A DNA stretch of 64,000 nt from Devosia litorisediminis (GCF_018334155.1 NZ_JAGXTP010000002.1:1-64000), one strand, 5' to 3'. Shown: positions 10,201 to 19,896, counted from the stretch's first letter. Program-made: numbers and translations. Notes: generated from the sequence alone by a model not told the origin.

Positions 10201-10249
10201 GCGCGTAGCCGAGTGGACCGCCGTCGATGGTGGGGAGGACGCATCATGA
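7235..10249 (+). CDS. addB: Double-strand break repair protein AddB
   Basis: 1004 residues, the length of alphaproteobacterial AddB. The N-terminal helicase-like region lacks a clear Walker A in its opening part, as usual for this subunit type. The C-terminal PD-(D/E)XK nuclease is visible: RADRIDALNDGTLEIIDFKTGSP, carrying the D-x(n)-D-x-K residues. With AddA it forms the helicase-nuclease that resects DNA ends for RecA. It overlaps murU upstream and addA downstream by ATGA, indicating translational coupling. Confidence 0.95.
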   Translation: MTLFSIAPHARFIATLADRVIDGSLLAGADQTQPFWLTDVTIVLPTRRAKLALADEFARRGHSLLPDIRTFGGEVEDEEPFLPPFDAPTPLPAASGLERRLVLSSLVDQWANSAAGQRAFSSPPTAGEILSMAESLGLLIDDLHTEERGAAEIRAIVPEIEANLGEYWQQTLTFLDIALTYWPLRLDGKKADTAFLRGQRLDRQALATPLVYGDRPVIAAGSTGSIPATARLLKAINDLPRGAVVLPGLDCSMSPDDHAALLDDANNPHGHPQFGLAKLLRSMGAAIADVSELAPDDHPRTTLVHRALALTKDTARWSTQRLSADELDHASTGLSVIRARTEDEEARAVALAARQALSERKTVGIVTPDRNLARRIAAELRRFDVEVDDAAGVPLFQSAAGRLLRQILALATSNCAAVDLMALLRNRATRFGQSRAAISALADAIELGLLRGQRANPGLAGLRQLLAANIEGTTTHPARRLHEADRAPITALFEQIEAALARLFALMAEKTIHASALASALCTAFEAVADGADIPGRRELQDWASQMASLTGEGHIFRPRQLDGVLTALMLGAQVRTHEERRSDITIWGQLEARLQNPDLLIVAALNEDKWPEPADPGPWLSRGMRLAAGLNPPERRQGLAAHDFAQALGNSEIIIAYADRVGSSPAIASRLLQRLQAFAGTKTTKLWEQRGAQWLDQARSLDAVPQTRAAPRPAPNPPASTRPRALSVTEIETLMRSPYDVYAKHVLKLRPLDPLGDTPDGRERGTIIHDIFAEFVEQKHDVMAPDAIDTLMAIAAQKFSGLDAIGDRRDIWLRRFHTAAVQFLDFERARDPMVFQRHAEIDGELNLHLSEAFTLRGRADRIDALNDGTLEIIDFKTGSPPTKGAMQAFEVPQLLLEAQMAKAGTLKGDITPANTSALTYIKVGLGPDAFTAKPFTPADGFDLMAAADEITARMQRHIEFFLMRDTPMPARLLPLPGQRFAGAYDHLARVAEWTAVDGGEDAS

Positions 10250-13200
10250 GCGAACGCGGCACACTTGTTGTTCCCTTCGATACTTCCGCCCATCAGGCCC
10301 GCGCCGCCGATCCGGCCTGGTCGATTTGGGTGTCGGCCAATGCGGGCTCGGGCAAGACCTTTGTGCTCACCCGCCGCGTGCTGCGGCTATTGCTTTCGGA
10401 TGTGAAGCCCGAGGCGATCTTGTGCCTCACCTATACCAAGGCCGCCGCCGCCGAGATGCGCCGCCGCGTGGCCGGCGAGCTGGCGCAATGGGCATTGCTC
10501 GACGATGCCGCGCTGGATGCCGAACTGGCCCGCATTGATGGCCTGCACGTCACCACCGAACTGCGCGAACGCGCCCGCACCCTGTTTGCCAAGGCGCTCG
10601 AAACCCCCGGCGGTCTCAAGATCGTCACCATCCACGCCTTCTGCGAATCGGTGCTGCATCGCTTCCCGCTCGAAGCCGGGGTACCGTTCGATTTCGCTGT
10701 CATCGAGGATGATGAGCGCAGCGCCATGCTGCTATCGGCCCGCGAAACCGTGCTCTCGCAGGGGCTCGGCGTCGACGGTGCGGTCGAAACCCTGTTCGAA
10801 ACCCTCAGCGACGACCAGATCAAGAACGCCATCGATGCCGCTCTCTCCGATGGCCGCAAGCTCAAGCTGGTGCTGGCCGATCCCGAAAAGTCCCGCGCCA
10901 ATCTGCGCGCCCTGATCGGGGCTGACGCCAATCGCTCAGCCACTGAAATCAACCAGGCGATCATCGCCGAACGCCTCGTTACCCAGGACGATGTCACCAA
11001 ACTATTTGCCATCTGCCCGCCCGGTGACGGCAATCGCAAGCTTGAAGACAAGCTGGCCGCCCTCGATCTGGGCAAGCCTGATCCGATGGGCTGGTGCGCC
11101 GCCTTTCTTAAGGCGGACGGCACCATGCCGGCCCGCCTCGTGGTCAAGGCCGTCAGCACCGCCGATCCCGATCTGGCCGAGCTGTTGACCGCCGAAGCCG
11201 AGCGCCTTGCCGGGCTGGTTGCCGCCAGCCGCGCCAGCCAGCTCATCGAACGCAGCGACGCCCTTCTCGATATCGTCGCCGCTGTCGGCAAGCACTATGA
11301 TGCCCAGAAGCGCGCCCGTTCGCTGCTCGATTTCGATGATCTGGTCGAGCGGCTTGCCGATCTGTTCCAGAACCAGTCCGGTGACTGGGTGCGCTACAAG
11401 CTCGATTCCGGCATCGATCACATTCTGGTCGATGAAAGCCAGGACACCAATGGCGAGCAGTGGCGTGTGGTGCGCGCCATTGCCGAAGAATACTTCGCCG
11501 GGGCAGGGGCCGTTGAACGCCCCCGGTCGCTCTTTGCGGTGGGCGACCAGAAGCAGTCCATCTATTCCTTCCAGGGGGCCGAACCCGCTTTGTTCGGCGC
11601 TACCGGCCAGGAATTTGCACTCAAGGCCGAAACCGTCGAACGCCCCTTTGAACCCGTGCCCCTGCGCACCAGCTTCCGCACCCTGCCCGAAATCCTGGCC
11701 GCCGTGGATCTGGTCAGCGACCGCGACGATATTCAGGCGGCCTTGCTGGAATCCGAAAAGGTGCACCACAATACCGCCCGCACCATGCGCGGGGGCTCGG
11801 TCACGCTCTGGCCCCCTACCCAGCAGGTGGCCGATGCCCCGGCCGGTAGCGAGTGGCCCACCACCGTGCTCGAAACCGAGCGCAGTGCCCCGCGCCAGAT
11901 TGCCGAGCGTATCGCTGGCGAAATCAAGACCTGGATCGACCAGCAACGCCCCCTGACCGGTCGTGGCCGCCCGGTCACCGCTGATGATGTGCTCATTCTG
12001 GTGCAGTCGCGCGGCCAGGTGTTTCAGGAAGTCATTCGCGCCCTGCGCAAACTCGACCTGCCCACCCCCGGCGCCGATCGGCTGGGCGTCACCAGCCATA
12101 TTGCGGTCATGGATCTGCTGGCGCTGTGCGATGTGCTGCTCAACCCTGCCGATGATCTGCAACTGGCCGCCCTGCTGCGCTCGCCGCTGTTTGACATCGA
12201 TGAGGACACGCTCTTCGCGCTGGCCCAGCCCCGGGCCAGAAACCAGACCCTGTGGCAGGCACTGGCCGAACACACGGACCCTGATTGCATTGATGCGGCC
12301 CAGCGCCTTGCCCGCTGGCGCGGCGAGCTCGATTTCGAGCGCCCCTTCGAATTCCTCACCCAGGTGCTCTACGCCCAAAATGGCCTCAAGCGCTTCCACG
12401 CCCGCTTTGGCGGCGAGGTCGATGACGTGGTCGCCGAACTGCTCGAGCTGTCGCTCAGCCATGAACAGGGGCCCCAGCCTTCTCTGCAGGGCTTTGTGGC
12501 CGACATGCGCCAGCGTTCGGGCTCCATCAAGCGCGAGCTGCCTGAAGCCGGGGCCGGCGTCCGTGTCATGACCGTGCATGGCGCCAAGGGCCTTGAAGCG
12601 CCCATCGTCATTCTGGCCGATGCCGCCACCAAGCAGCGCAAGCAGATGATCGGCAAGCCGGTCTATCTGCTGGCTGACGCGCCTGGCCCTTTGCTCATTC
12701 ATGCCTCGGGGACAGCCGACCATGTCGATGCCACCCTGCCCATCAAGCAGGAGATCGACGACAATCTCGAACGCGAATACTGGCGCAAGCTTTATGTTGC
12801 CATGACCCGCGCCGAAGACGAGCTTTATGTCACCGGCGCGCTGACGCCGGGTGCTGATGCGGCCAAGCAGCTCGAGGGTAGCTGGTACGAGGCCATTGAA
12901 ACCGCCCTTCGCCCCCACGCCGAAAGCCAGACCGATGCCCAGGGCGCCGAATCGGCGCTGATCTATCCGCGCGAGCGCACCGCGCCCATCGCCATTGGCG
13001 CTGTCGCCACCCCGGCCAGCGCCAGCGCCGCCCCGATGGCCTTTGATCCACTCCCCGAACCGCTCACCATTCCACTGGTCTCGCCCTCGCTGGCGGGTAA
13101 AAGTGCGCCGTCGGGCCGCGCGCTGGACAGCCTGGCTGAACAGGTCCGCGACGCCGAGGCCGCCCGCCGTGAAGGCATCGCGCTGCATGCCCTGCTGCAG

Positions 13201-13677
13201 CATCTGGGCAAGCTCGACCCGGCGATCTGGCCCGAAATCGCCGACAAGGCGCTGGCGGCCCTGCTGCCTGATTCGCCCGATGATCACGCGCGACTCGCCA
13301 CCAAGGCGATATCCATCCTGCAGCGCCCCGAACTGGCGCATCTGTTCGGGCCATCCAGCCGCGCTGAAGTGCCGTTCTTGCTGGATGCGCAGCACAATGG
13401 GGGCCCGATTCGCCTCACCGGCAGGATTGATCGACTGGTGATTGACGACCACGGGGTAATGGTGATCGACTATAAATCCGACGCGTCGGTCCCCGGTATG
13501 CCCGGCGACGTGCCGGGAAGCTATGTGACCCAGCTCGGGCTATATGCGCTGGTTGCACACCAGCTTTTCCCCGGGCGGGTTATACGTGCAGCAATCCTAT
13601 GGACAACATTGGAATCATTGATGATTTTGCCCCCAGACGCCCTCGCGGCGGGCGCTGAAGGCTTCACCTTGCGGTGA
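10246..13677 (+). CDS. addA: Double-strand break repair helicase AddA
   Basis: 1143 residues. Start ATG 10246 overlaps the addB stop and follows GGGGAGGA; a longer start at 10213 lies deep in addB and is rejected. The UvrD-type helicase is complete: Walker A NAGSGKT (Lys about 37), TIHAFCESVL, DESQDTN (Walker B), GDQKQSIYSFQGA, and the late motif VMTVHGAKGLEAP. A RecB-type nuclease domain closes the protein (GRIDRLVIDDHGVMVIDYKS). Confidence 0.96.
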   Translation: MSERGTLVVPFDTSAHQARAADPAWSIWVSANAGSGKTFVLTRRVLRLLLSDVKPEAILCLTYTKAAAAEMRRRVAGELAQWALLDDAALDAELARIDGLHVTTELRERARTLFAKALETPGGLKIVTIHAFCESVLHRFPLEAGVPFDFAVIEDDERSAMLLSARETVLSQGLGVDGAVETLFETLSDDQIKNAIDAALSDGRKLKLVLADPEKSRANLRALIGADANRSATEINQAIIAERLVTQDDVTKLFAICPPGDGNRKLEDKLAALDLGKPDPMGWCAAFLKADGTMPARLVVKAVSTADPDLAELLTAEAERLAGLVAASRASQLIERSDALLDIVAAVGKHYDAQKRARSLLDFDDLVERLADLFQNQSGDWVRYKLDSGIDHILVDESQDTNGEQWRVVRAIAEEYFAGAGAVERPRSLFAVGDQKQSIYSFQGAEPALFGATGQEFALKAETVERPFEPVPLRTSFRTLPEILAAVDLVSDRDDIQAALLESEKVHHNTARTMRGGSVTLWPPTQQVADAPAGSEWPTTVLETERSAPRQIAERIAGEIKTWIDQQRPLTGRGRPVTADDVLILVQSRGQVFQEVIRALRKLDLPTPGADRLGVTSHIAVMDLLALCDVLLNPADDLQLAALLRSPLFDIDEDTLFALAQPRARNQTLWQALAEHTDPDCIDAAQRLARWRGELDFERPFEFLTQVLYAQNGLKRFHARFGGEVDDVVAELLELSLSHEQGPQPSLQGFVADMRQRSGSIKRELPEAGAGVRVMTVHGAKGLEAPIVILADAATKQRKQMIGKPVYLLADAPGPLLIHASGTADHVDATLPIKQEIDDNLEREYWRKLYVAMTRAEDELYVTGALTPGADAAKQLEGSWYEAIETALRPHAESQTDAQGAESALIYPRERTAPIAIGAVATPASASAAPMAFDPLPEPLTIPLVSPSLAGKSAPSGRALDSLAEQVRDAEAARREGIALHALLQHLGKLDPAIWPEIADKALAALLPDSPDDHARLATKAISILQRPELAHLFGPSSRAEVPFLLDAQHNGGPIRLTGRIDRLVIDDHGVMVIDYKSDASVPGMPGDVPGSYVTQLGLYALVAHQLFPGRVIRAAILWTTLESLMILPPDALAAGAEGFTLR

Positions 13678-13756
13678 TCTTGCTTGTAGCCATGCTGGAC
13701 TCTCACCAGCTTTGGGCGCAGACAGACCGCCGCTTTAAAACAAAAGGCAGACACCC

Positions 13757-14080
13757 ATGACTACTCATGTTTCCGACGCCAACTTCGGCGAGGAAGTACT
13801 CAACTCCAAAGAGCCCGTCCTGGTTGATTTCTGGGCGGAGTGGTGCGGGCCGTGCCGCGCGATCGCTCCCGTGCTCGATGAGCTCTCGACCGAACTGGCC
13901 GGCAAGGTCAAGATCGTCAAGCTCAACGTCGACGACAATCCAGGTACCGCCAGCAAGTATGGCGTTCGCTCCATCCCGACCATGATCCTCTTCAAGGGCG
14001 GCGAAGCCGCCGACATGAAGATTGGTGCAGGCACCCCCAAGGCTGGCCTCACCAAATGGCTCGAAGGCCACGCTGCCTGA
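13757..14080 (+). CDS. trxA: Thioredoxin (WCGPC type)
   Basis: 107 residues with the classic active site W29-C-G-P-C33 and the cis-proline segment [13 protein letters not shown]. No signal peptide, so it is a cytoplasmic disulfide reductant. Position directly after addA is conserved in rhizobia. AAAAGGCAG lies before the start. A strong terminator follows, which separates it from the second thioredoxin downstream. Confidence 0.96.
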   Translation: MTTHVSDANFGEEVLNSKEPVLVDFWAEWCGPCRAIAPVLDELSTELAGKVKIVKLNVDDNPGTASKYGVRSIPTMILFKGGEAADMKIGAGTPKAGLTKWLEGHAA

Positions 14081-14101
14081 TTTCGGGTATCGCGACAGAT
14101 T

Positions 14102-14134
14102 TGACACCGCTGGGGTAACCCGGCGGTGTTTTTC
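14102..14134 (+). terminator. Rho-independent terminator after trxA
   Basis: ACACCGC-TGGG pairs with CCCG-GCGGTGT around GTAA and is followed directly by TTTTTCTTT. It closes the murU-addB-addA-trxA transcript. Confidence 0.85.
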
Positions 14135-14252
14135 TTTGCCCCGCCGGTAGAGCAAGACTTTCTAATTCGGCCGCCACACACTGGCGGCTATGCCTTCCCG
14201 CTGGCACAGACTCTGTCTAGCCTGAGCCTCCAACCGCCCAATGGAGTGCGCA

Positions 14253-14576
14253 ATGGCCCAGCCTGTCACCGACGCTGATTTCACCACCGAAGTGCTCAAT
14301 GCCGACAAGCCCGTTCTGGTCGATTTCTGGGCCGAATGGTGCGCCCCATGCCTGGCCATGGGCCCCACACTCGATGAACTAGCCGTTACCCTGGCCGACA
14401 CCGTCAAGATCGTGAAGCTGGATGTTGCCGCCAATCCTGCCGTGACCACCCAGTACAATGTGCGCAACATGCCCACCCTGATCGTGTTCAAGTCTGGTCA
14501 GCCTGTGGACATGAAGGTGGGCGCCGGTCAGTCGCGCGTGCAACTGATCAAGTGGCTGGAGCAGCACGCGGCGTGA
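14253..14576 (+). CDS. Second thioredoxin (WCAPC type)
   Basis: 107 residues. ATG 14253 is chosen because GGAG sits 6 bases upstream; an ATG at 14241 would place the site inside the coding region. It shares the length and layout of the trxA upstream: the motif is W29-C-A-P-C33 followed by Leu in place of Arg, and the cis-Pro segment reads RNMPTLIVFKSGQ. The changed dipeptide is expected to shift redox potential. It has its own leader beyond the trxA terminator, so it is probably expressed independently, perhaps with the GH3 gene 66 bases downstream. Confidence 0.9.
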   Translation: MAQPVTDADFTTEVLNADKPVLVDFWAEWCAPCLAMGPTLDELAVTLADTVKIVKLDVAANPAVTTQYNVRNMPTLIVFKSGQPVDMKVGAGQSRVQLIKWLEQHAA

Positions 14577-14642
14577 GTTTCGCCGCCCGGCCACATCTGC
14601 TAGTGCTTGCCGATAACAAAAAGACTCTAGGGAGCAAGCCCC

Positions 14643-16313
14643 ATGGCGCCCATCGATCTCGCTGCCGCCCCGTTCCACCTCGATGACGATGCCGTGGCCT
14701 GGGTGCACACCACCCGGGACAGCTTCAGCCCGCGTGACAAGCTCGCCCAGCTCTTTGTTCTGCTCGCCCGCGGCACCCCTGAACAGACCGCCGAACAGGT
14801 TCGCACCTTCAAGCCCGGCGGGATCACCCGCATCTATTCGCCCGATCTGCCCGCTGAGATCGCCCTGGCGCGCGATCTGGCCGAACTCAGTGCCGTGCCG
14901 CTGCTGATCAGCGCCGACCTTGAGGGCAGCCGCATGAGCCTGGCCATGGGCACATCCGTGCCCAACCCGCTTGGTCTGGCCGCCATTGATGATCTGGAGG
15001 CCACCACGGCGATCTCGACCCTGATGGCGCGCGAAGCCAGTGCCGTGGGCCTGAACTGGAGCTTTACCCCGGTTATCGATCTCAACATCGCCTGGCGCAG
15101 TGCCATTGTCGGCACCCGCTCCTATGGCAGCGATATAGACAAGGTCGAGCGCCACGCCCTGGCCCAGATTGCCGCCTTCCAGGCCAATGGCGTTGCCGCC
15201 ACGGTCAAGCACTGGCCCGGCGAGGGCTATGATGATCGCGACCAGCATCTGGTCACGACCGTCAATCCGCTCTCGATGAGTGAATGGGAAGACACCTTTG
15301 GCCGCCTCTATCGCAAGGCCATCGATGCCGGCGTGATGAGCATCATGTCCGCCCATATCGCGCTGCCCGCCTATGCACTCTCGCTTGATCCCGATGCGGG
15401 CCCCGAAGCTTATCGGCCTGCCTCGCTCAGCCGCATTCTCAATGAAGACCTGCTCCGCCGCGAACTCGGCTTCAACGGCCTGATCGTTTCCGATGCCACT
15501 GCCATGGCGGGGCTGGGCGATTGGGGGCCGCGCGATCAGACCCTGCCCGAAGTGGTGATCGCCGGTTGCGACGTCATCCTGTTTTCCGATGATCCCAATG
15601 CCGATCTGATGCGGCTGGTCAAAGCGGTAGCCGATGGCCGCCTGAGCCAGGAGCGCGTCGATGAGGCCGTCACCCGCGTATTGGCACTCAAGGCCGCTCA
15701 GGGCCTGCACAAGGGCAATACAGCCCCCGATCTCGACGCCGCCAGCAATGTCGTGGCGACCGAGGCGCACCGCGCCACCGCCGAAGCGATTACCGCCCGG
15801 GTCCCCACCTTGGTCAAGGACGTCAACAATCTCCTGCCGCTCTCGCCGGGCAAGCACCGCCGTGTGCTGATCTATACGGGCGGCGTGGTGCTGCCCTTCG
15901 TGCCCGAGCCGTTGCCACTCAGCGTGCCCATCCGGCTCGAGGAAGAGGGTTTTGAGGTCACCGTGTTCACCCCCGGCATGGAGGTGAACCCCAGGGATTT
16001 CGATCTGGTGCTCTATCTGTTCGCCGAGGAGACCCTGCTGGGCCGCAGCCGCATCTTTCTTGACTGGGTCAAGCTGACCGGCAACGTCTTTGGCGGCATG
16101 GCTCGGGTCTGGCACGACGTGCCCACGCTGATGATCTCGTTTGGCTATCCGTATTATCTCTACGATGCCCCGCGCGTGCCCGCCTATATCAATGCCTATG
16201 GCTCCAGCGAGGCGCTGCAGGCCGCGGTGGTCGAAGCCATTATGGGCCGCGCCGAATTCACCAGCACCAGTCCCGTCGACCCCTTTGTCGGCAGTGATCA
16301 GGGCAAATACTAG
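14643..16313 (+). CDS. Glycoside hydrolase family 3 protein (NagZ-like N-domain)
   Basis: 556 residues without a signal peptide. The N-terminal TIM-barrel contains the GH3/NagZ signatures: GGITRIYSPDL, ISADLEG, VKHWPGEGYDD (Lys189, His190) and LIVSDATAMAGLG with the presumed nucleophile Asp284. After about residue 340 there is a second, C-terminal GH3 domain. NagZ proteins release GlcNAc from muropeptides, but this one is longer than plain NagZ, so another beta-glycosidic substrate is possible. The MurU-like gene about 7 kb upstream makes a cell-wall recycling role attractive, though inferred. Confidence 0.75.
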   Translation: MAPIDLAAAPFHLDDDAVAWVHTTRDSFSPRDKLAQLFVLLARGTPEQTAEQVRTFKPGGITRIYSPDLPAEIALARDLAELSAVPLLISADLEGSRMSLAMGTSVPNPLGLAAIDDLEATTAISTLMAREASAVGLNWSFTPVIDLNIAWRSAIVGTRSYGSDIDKVERHALAQIAAFQANGVAATVKHWPGEGYDDRDQHLVTTVNPLSMSEWEDTFGRLYRKAIDAGVMSIMSAHIALPAYALSLDPDAGPEAYRPASLSRILNEDLLRRELGFNGLIVSDATAMAGLGDWGPRDQTLPEVVIAGCDVILFSDDPNADLMRLVKAVADGRLSQERVDEAVTRVLALKAAQGLHKGNTAPDLDAASNVVATEAHRATAEAITARVPTLVKDVNNLLPLSPGKHRRVLIYTGGVVLPFVPEPLPLSVPIRLEEEGFEVTVFTPGMEVNPRDFDLVLYLFAEETLLGRSRIFLDWVKLTGNVFGGMARVWHDVPTLMISFGYPYYLYDAPRVPAYINAYGSSEALQAAVVEAIMGRAEFTSTSPVDPFVGSDQGKY

Positions 16314-16329
16314 CCACACGCCCTCCCTT

Positions 16330-16347
16330 CTCCCCGCGCCAGGGGAG
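16330..16347. repeat. Family A-like hairpin between convergent genes
   Basis: CTCCCC and GGGGAG flank a six-base loop between the convergent GH3 and folC genes. It resembles family A palindromes with shorter arms and could also slow transcription in either direction; it lacks a T-run on both sides. Confidence 0.45.
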
Positions 16348-16395
16348 GACTGGAAGGGACAGGAGTCACCTGCCGGCTAGACTGACAGCCACAGC

Positions 16396-17688
16396 TTAGT
16401 CCGGTGGCGTGCCGTTCTTGGCCAGGACATCGCCGGCCAGATACAGCGAACCACAGATCAGCACCCGTGCATTGGGGATGGCTGCCGCCGCCTGCAGCGC
16501 CGACAGGATCGACCGCTTCGGCGTCGCGGCAAACCCGGCGGCCTTAATCGTTTCGGCCATATCGGTCGCCTTGTGCGCATTGGGCTCATTGGGCACGGTC
16601 AGGGTGAATACCTGCTCGGCCTTGCCAGCGAAGGGGCCAAGGAAGGCCGCAGGGCTGCGTGTATTCATCATCCCCATGATCAGCACCAGCGGCGCCGGGC
16701 GGTTGCGGTTCATCTCGTCAATCGCCTGCGCCAGCGCGGTGGCGCCGTGCACATTGTGCCCGCCATCAAGCCATAGCTCGCTGCCCGGTCCCAGCAGGTC
16801 GCGCAAGCGGCCCCGCAGCGGCATCATCCGCGCCGGCCACACCACCTGACGCAGGCCCTTGGCCAGAGCGGCTTCATCGACCGGCAGACCGAACTGGCGC
16901 GTCGCGGCAATTGCCAGCGCCGCATTGTCATACTGGTGTGCCCCGATCAGTGCGGGTGGTGGCAGGTCGAGCAGGCCGTCTTCATCCTGATAGACCAGTC
17001 GGCCATCCTGTGCCGCGCCGTGGAAATCCTCGCCCTGAAACAGGGGCGTAATACCCAGGCGCCGGGCCGCCCGGTCGATTACCGCACGGCCTTCCTCCTG
17101 CTGCATCCCGATCACGGCCTTGCTGCCGCGCTTGAGAATGCCGGCCTTGCTGACCGCGATTTCGGCAATCGTATTGCCCAGAAAACCCTGATGATCCAGA
17201 TCCACCGGGGTGATGATCACCCCCAGCGGATGGGCCACGATATTGGTGGTGTCATAGGTGCCGCCCATCCCGGTTTCGAGCAGCAGGTAATCCGCCTCGG
17301 TCTCGGCATAGAGCATCATGGCCACAACCGTGGTCACCTCGAAAAAGGTGATCGGCCTGCCCGCATTGACGGCTTCGACATGCTCGAGCATCTGGTTGAG
17401 CCGACGTGTGCTTACCAGCTTGCCGGCCAGCCTGATGCGCTCATTGAAATGCACCAGATGGGGTGAGTTATAGACATGCACGCGCTGCCCGGCGGCTTCA
17501 AGAAAGGCCCGCAAATAGGCAATGGTCGAGCCCTTGGCATTGGTACCCGCCACATGGATCACCGGTGGCAGCTTGTCCTGCGGTCGGCCCAGCGCGTCCA
17601 GCAGGGGCAGCATGCGGTCCAGGCTGAGATCGATCAGCTTGGGGTGCAATTGGCCAAGGCGTTTGAGGATGGCGTCGGTACGGGACAT
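16396..17688 (-). CDS. folC: Folylpolyglutamate synthase / dihydrofolate synthase
   Basis: 430 residues, usual length. The ATP-binding loop HVAGTNAKGST lies near position 45. The Mur ligase-type segments YLLLETGMGGTYDTTN and TPVDLDHQGFLG (folate site, His) follow, with LWLDGGHNVHG in the C-domain. The enzyme adds Glu to dihydropteroate and folates in the cytoplasm. In many relatives folC lies directly next to accD; here a chemoreceptor gene separates them. Confidence 0.94.
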   Translation of the reverse strand: MSRTDAILKRLGQLHPKLIDLSLDRMLPLLDALGRPQDKLPPVIHVAGTNAKGSTIAYLRAFLEAAGQRVHVYNSPHLVHFNERIRLAGKLVSTRRLNQMLEHVEAVNAGRPITFFEVTTVVAMMLYAETEADYLLLETGMGGTYDTTNIVAHPLGVIITPVDLDHQGFLGNTIAEIAVSKAGILKRGSKAVIGMQQEEGRAVIDRAARRLGITPLFQGEDFHGAAQDGRLVYQDEDGLLDLPPPALIGAHQYDNAALAIAATRQFGLPVDEAALAKGLRQVVWPARMMPLRGRLRDLLGPGSELWLDGGHNVHGATALAQAIDEMNRNRPAPLVLIMGMMNTRSPAAFLGPFAGKAEQVFTLTVPNEPNAHKATDMAETIKAAGFAATPKRSILSALQAAAAIPNARVLICGSLYLAGDVLAKNGTPPD

Positions 17689-17775
17689 GCGGACTCACCG
17701 GAAACGTTAGAGCCCCGGTTTACGCTGTTGGCGCGGTCCGGCTCAAGCCGTTCTGCGCCGGCATGCTGATTGTTT

Positions 17776-17799
17776 GTCATCCCGGCGTACCGGGATGAC
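17776..17799. repeat. REP-like palindrome, family C copy 1
   Basis: GTCATCCCGG and CCGGGATGAC form perfect 10-base arms around CGTA, in the gap between folC and the chemoreceptor gene. Related cores recur near 40981, 41993 and 48262. Confidence 0.7.
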
Positions 17800-17823
17800 C
17801 TGATCGTCTGGTTGGGGAGGCGA

Positions 17824-19896
17824 CTAGAACTCGTTCCAGTCCTGCGCCACAGCGGCATTGCCGTGGCTGATATAGGCCTTGGCAGCCTGCTTGACCTTGT
17901 CCTGCAGCCCCTTGATGCCGCCGCGGGGTTCTTCGACCAGCGGCGCCTTGGCAGCAACCGGGCCATCCTCGAGCACGAAGATATCCACGATCCGGTCCAG
18001 CTCGGACGCCTGCCCTTCGGTCTGTTCGATTGCCGCATTGGTTTCTTCAACCAGTGCCGCATTGTGCTGGGTCATCTCGTCCATCAGCCGCACCGCGACA
18101 TTGACCTCTTCGATCGAAGACGCCTGTTCCTTGCTGTCGCGGGCAATGCCTTCCATCACCAGACTGTTCTCGCGAATGCCTTCAAGGATGGCTTCGAGCT
18201 TGCCGGCGGCATCGGCCACCAGCTTGGAGCCACCAGCCACCTCCTCGGCACTCTGCTCGATCAGCACCTTCACATCAGCCGAAGCCGATGCTGCCGACTG
18301 CGCCAGGCGGCGCACTTCCACGGCCACCACGGCAAAGCCCTTGCCCGCATCACCGGCCCGCGCCGCTTCCACCGAGGCGTTCAGCGCCAGCAGATTGGTC
18401 TGGAAGGCGATGTCATCGATCATGCCGATAATGTTGGAGATCTTGGCCGACGAGCTGGTGATCTTTTCCATCGCGCCGGTGGCCTGGTTCATCACCTCGC
18501 CACCTTCGGCGGCAGTCTGCGACACCGTCTTGGACTTGACGCTGGCCTCTTCGGCCTTCTTGGCGCTTTCGAGCACGGTTGAAGCCAGCTGTTCCATGGT
18601 CGCCGAGGTTTCCTCGATGGTGGCCGCCTGCTTGGTGGTGCGCTCGCTCAGATCATTGGCACCGGCCAGAATTTCTCCGGTCGCCGAGCGGACTCCGCGC
18701 GATGTGTGGCGCAATTGGCCAACAATGTCGGTCAGCTTGTCGGCCACTGCATTGGTGTTGTCGCGCAGCTTGGCAAAGGCACCCTTGTAGTCACCCTTGA
18801 CCCGCTGGGTCAGATTGGTGTCGGCCAGCGAGGCCAGCACGTCACCGGTCTCATCAATGCCGCGATCCACCGTTTCGACCAGAGAGTTGACGCTGCTGGC
18901 CAGATTGTTCAGCTCGGCATCGGGGAAATCGGCATGCACGCGCTTGCTGAAATCGCCATTGATGGCTGCATCGACAACCTCGCCAAACGCCAGCTGCAGG
19001 TCCTGCATCATGCGTTCACGGTCGGCCTTGTCATTGACCAGCCGGGCCGCTTCACTGTCGCTCATCGCCGCTATCTTGACCCCGTTCTCACGGAACACCT
19101 CGACCGCCCGCGCCATCTCGCCCAGTTCGTTGCGCGCCTTGGTATAGGGCACCACGGCATTGGCCGGGTCCTCGGTCACCGCACTCATGGTCTTGACCAA
19201 CTGGGGGATCGGGCGCATCAGCCAGCGCGAAGCCAGGAACATCACCACACCCACAGCGGCAAACACCAGCGCCGAAACGGTGAACAGCATGCGCAGCGTC
19301 TCATCCTGCGCTGCCGCGATCTTGGCCTTCTCCACGCCGGCATAAAGAATGCCGACAACCTGTCCGGCAGTATCCTTCATGGGTAGGTAAACCGTGTAAT
19401 AGGGCGTGCCCAAAATCACCGCTTCACCCAGATAGGTCTGGCCATTCATGATCACCGGATAGACCGCGCCGGTCTTGCCCAGCGGCGTGCCCACCGCGCG
19501 TGAACCATCGGGCTTAATGATATTGGTGGTCTTGCGCCAGAAGTCTTCGGTCTCAGGATCCCAGGCGAACACCGTCGCGGTTTCACCCGTCACCTGGGTA
19601 ATCTGCTCAATCAGCGCATTATCGGTGAATTCCGGCATGGCCGGTACGGTGACGCCAGCCACCTGATTATCTGCCGTCCAGTTCACCTCGGTGCCCTCAA
19701 CAGCCTGGCCGAACACGGTAGCGGCGATGCGCAGATTGGCCAGCTGATTGTCGCGTGCCAACTGTGCCGTTCCTGCGGCAAGGTTGAGATAGACCACCAT
19801 GGCGACGGCCGCCACGGCGACGGCCACGCCGCCAATGGCCATGACCATGATGGAGGTTGAAAGCTTCATTCCGCCGCGGAAGGATATTTTTTTCAT
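17824..19896 (-). CDS. Methyl-accepting chemotaxis protein with sCache-type sensor and CheR-docking tail
   Basis: 690 residues from ATG 19896 (AGGAAAT upstream). Layout: TM1 about 16-36; periplasmic single-Cache-like domain about 40-195 ([29 protein letters not shown]); TM2 about 202-222; HAMP; then the long coiled signalling domain with the hairpin tip region [18 protein letters not shown]. The last five residues are DWNEF, matching the xWxxF pentapeptide that tethers CheR and CheB. Ligand unknown. It is an insertion between folC and accD relative to the usual order. Confidence 0.93.
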   Translation of the reverse strand: MKKISFRGGMKLSTSIMVMAIGGVAVAVAAVAMVVYLNLAAGTAQLARDNQLANLRIAATVFGQAVEGTEVNWTADNQVAGVTVPAMPEFTDNALIEQITQVTGETATVFAWDPETEDFWRKTTNIIKPDGSRAVGTPLGKTGAVYPVIMNGQTYLGEAVILGTPYYTVYLPMKDTAGQVVGILYAGVEKAKIAAAQDETLRMLFTVSALVFAAVGVVMFLASRWLMRPIPQLVKTMSAVTEDPANAVVPYTKARNELGEMARAVEVFRENGVKIAAMSDSEAARLVNDKADRERMMQDLQLAFGEVVDAAINGDFSKRVHADFPDAELNNLASSVNSLVETVDRGIDETGDVLASLADTNLTQRVKGDYKGAFAKLRDNTNAVADKLTDIVGQLRHTSRGVRSATGEILAGANDLSERTTKQAATIEETSATMEQLASTVLESAKKAEEASVKSKTVSQTAAEGGEVMNQATGAMEKITSSSAKISNIIGMIDDIAFQTNLLALNASVEAARAGDAGKGFAVVAVEVRRLAQSAASASADVKVLIEQSAEEVAGGSKLVADAAGKLEAILEGIRENSLVMEGIARDSKEQASSIEEVNVAVRLMDEMTQHNAALVEETNAAIEQTEGQASELDRIVDIFVLEDGPVAAKAPLVEEPRGGIKGLQDKVKQAAKAYISHGNAAVAQDWNEF

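Noticed and set aside
11002..13452. Long open frame antisense to addA (over 800 codons)
   Set aside because: GC-rich third positions of addA leave the opposite frame open; composition (Gly/Gln/His-rich, no domain) is not protein-like and addA is intact.
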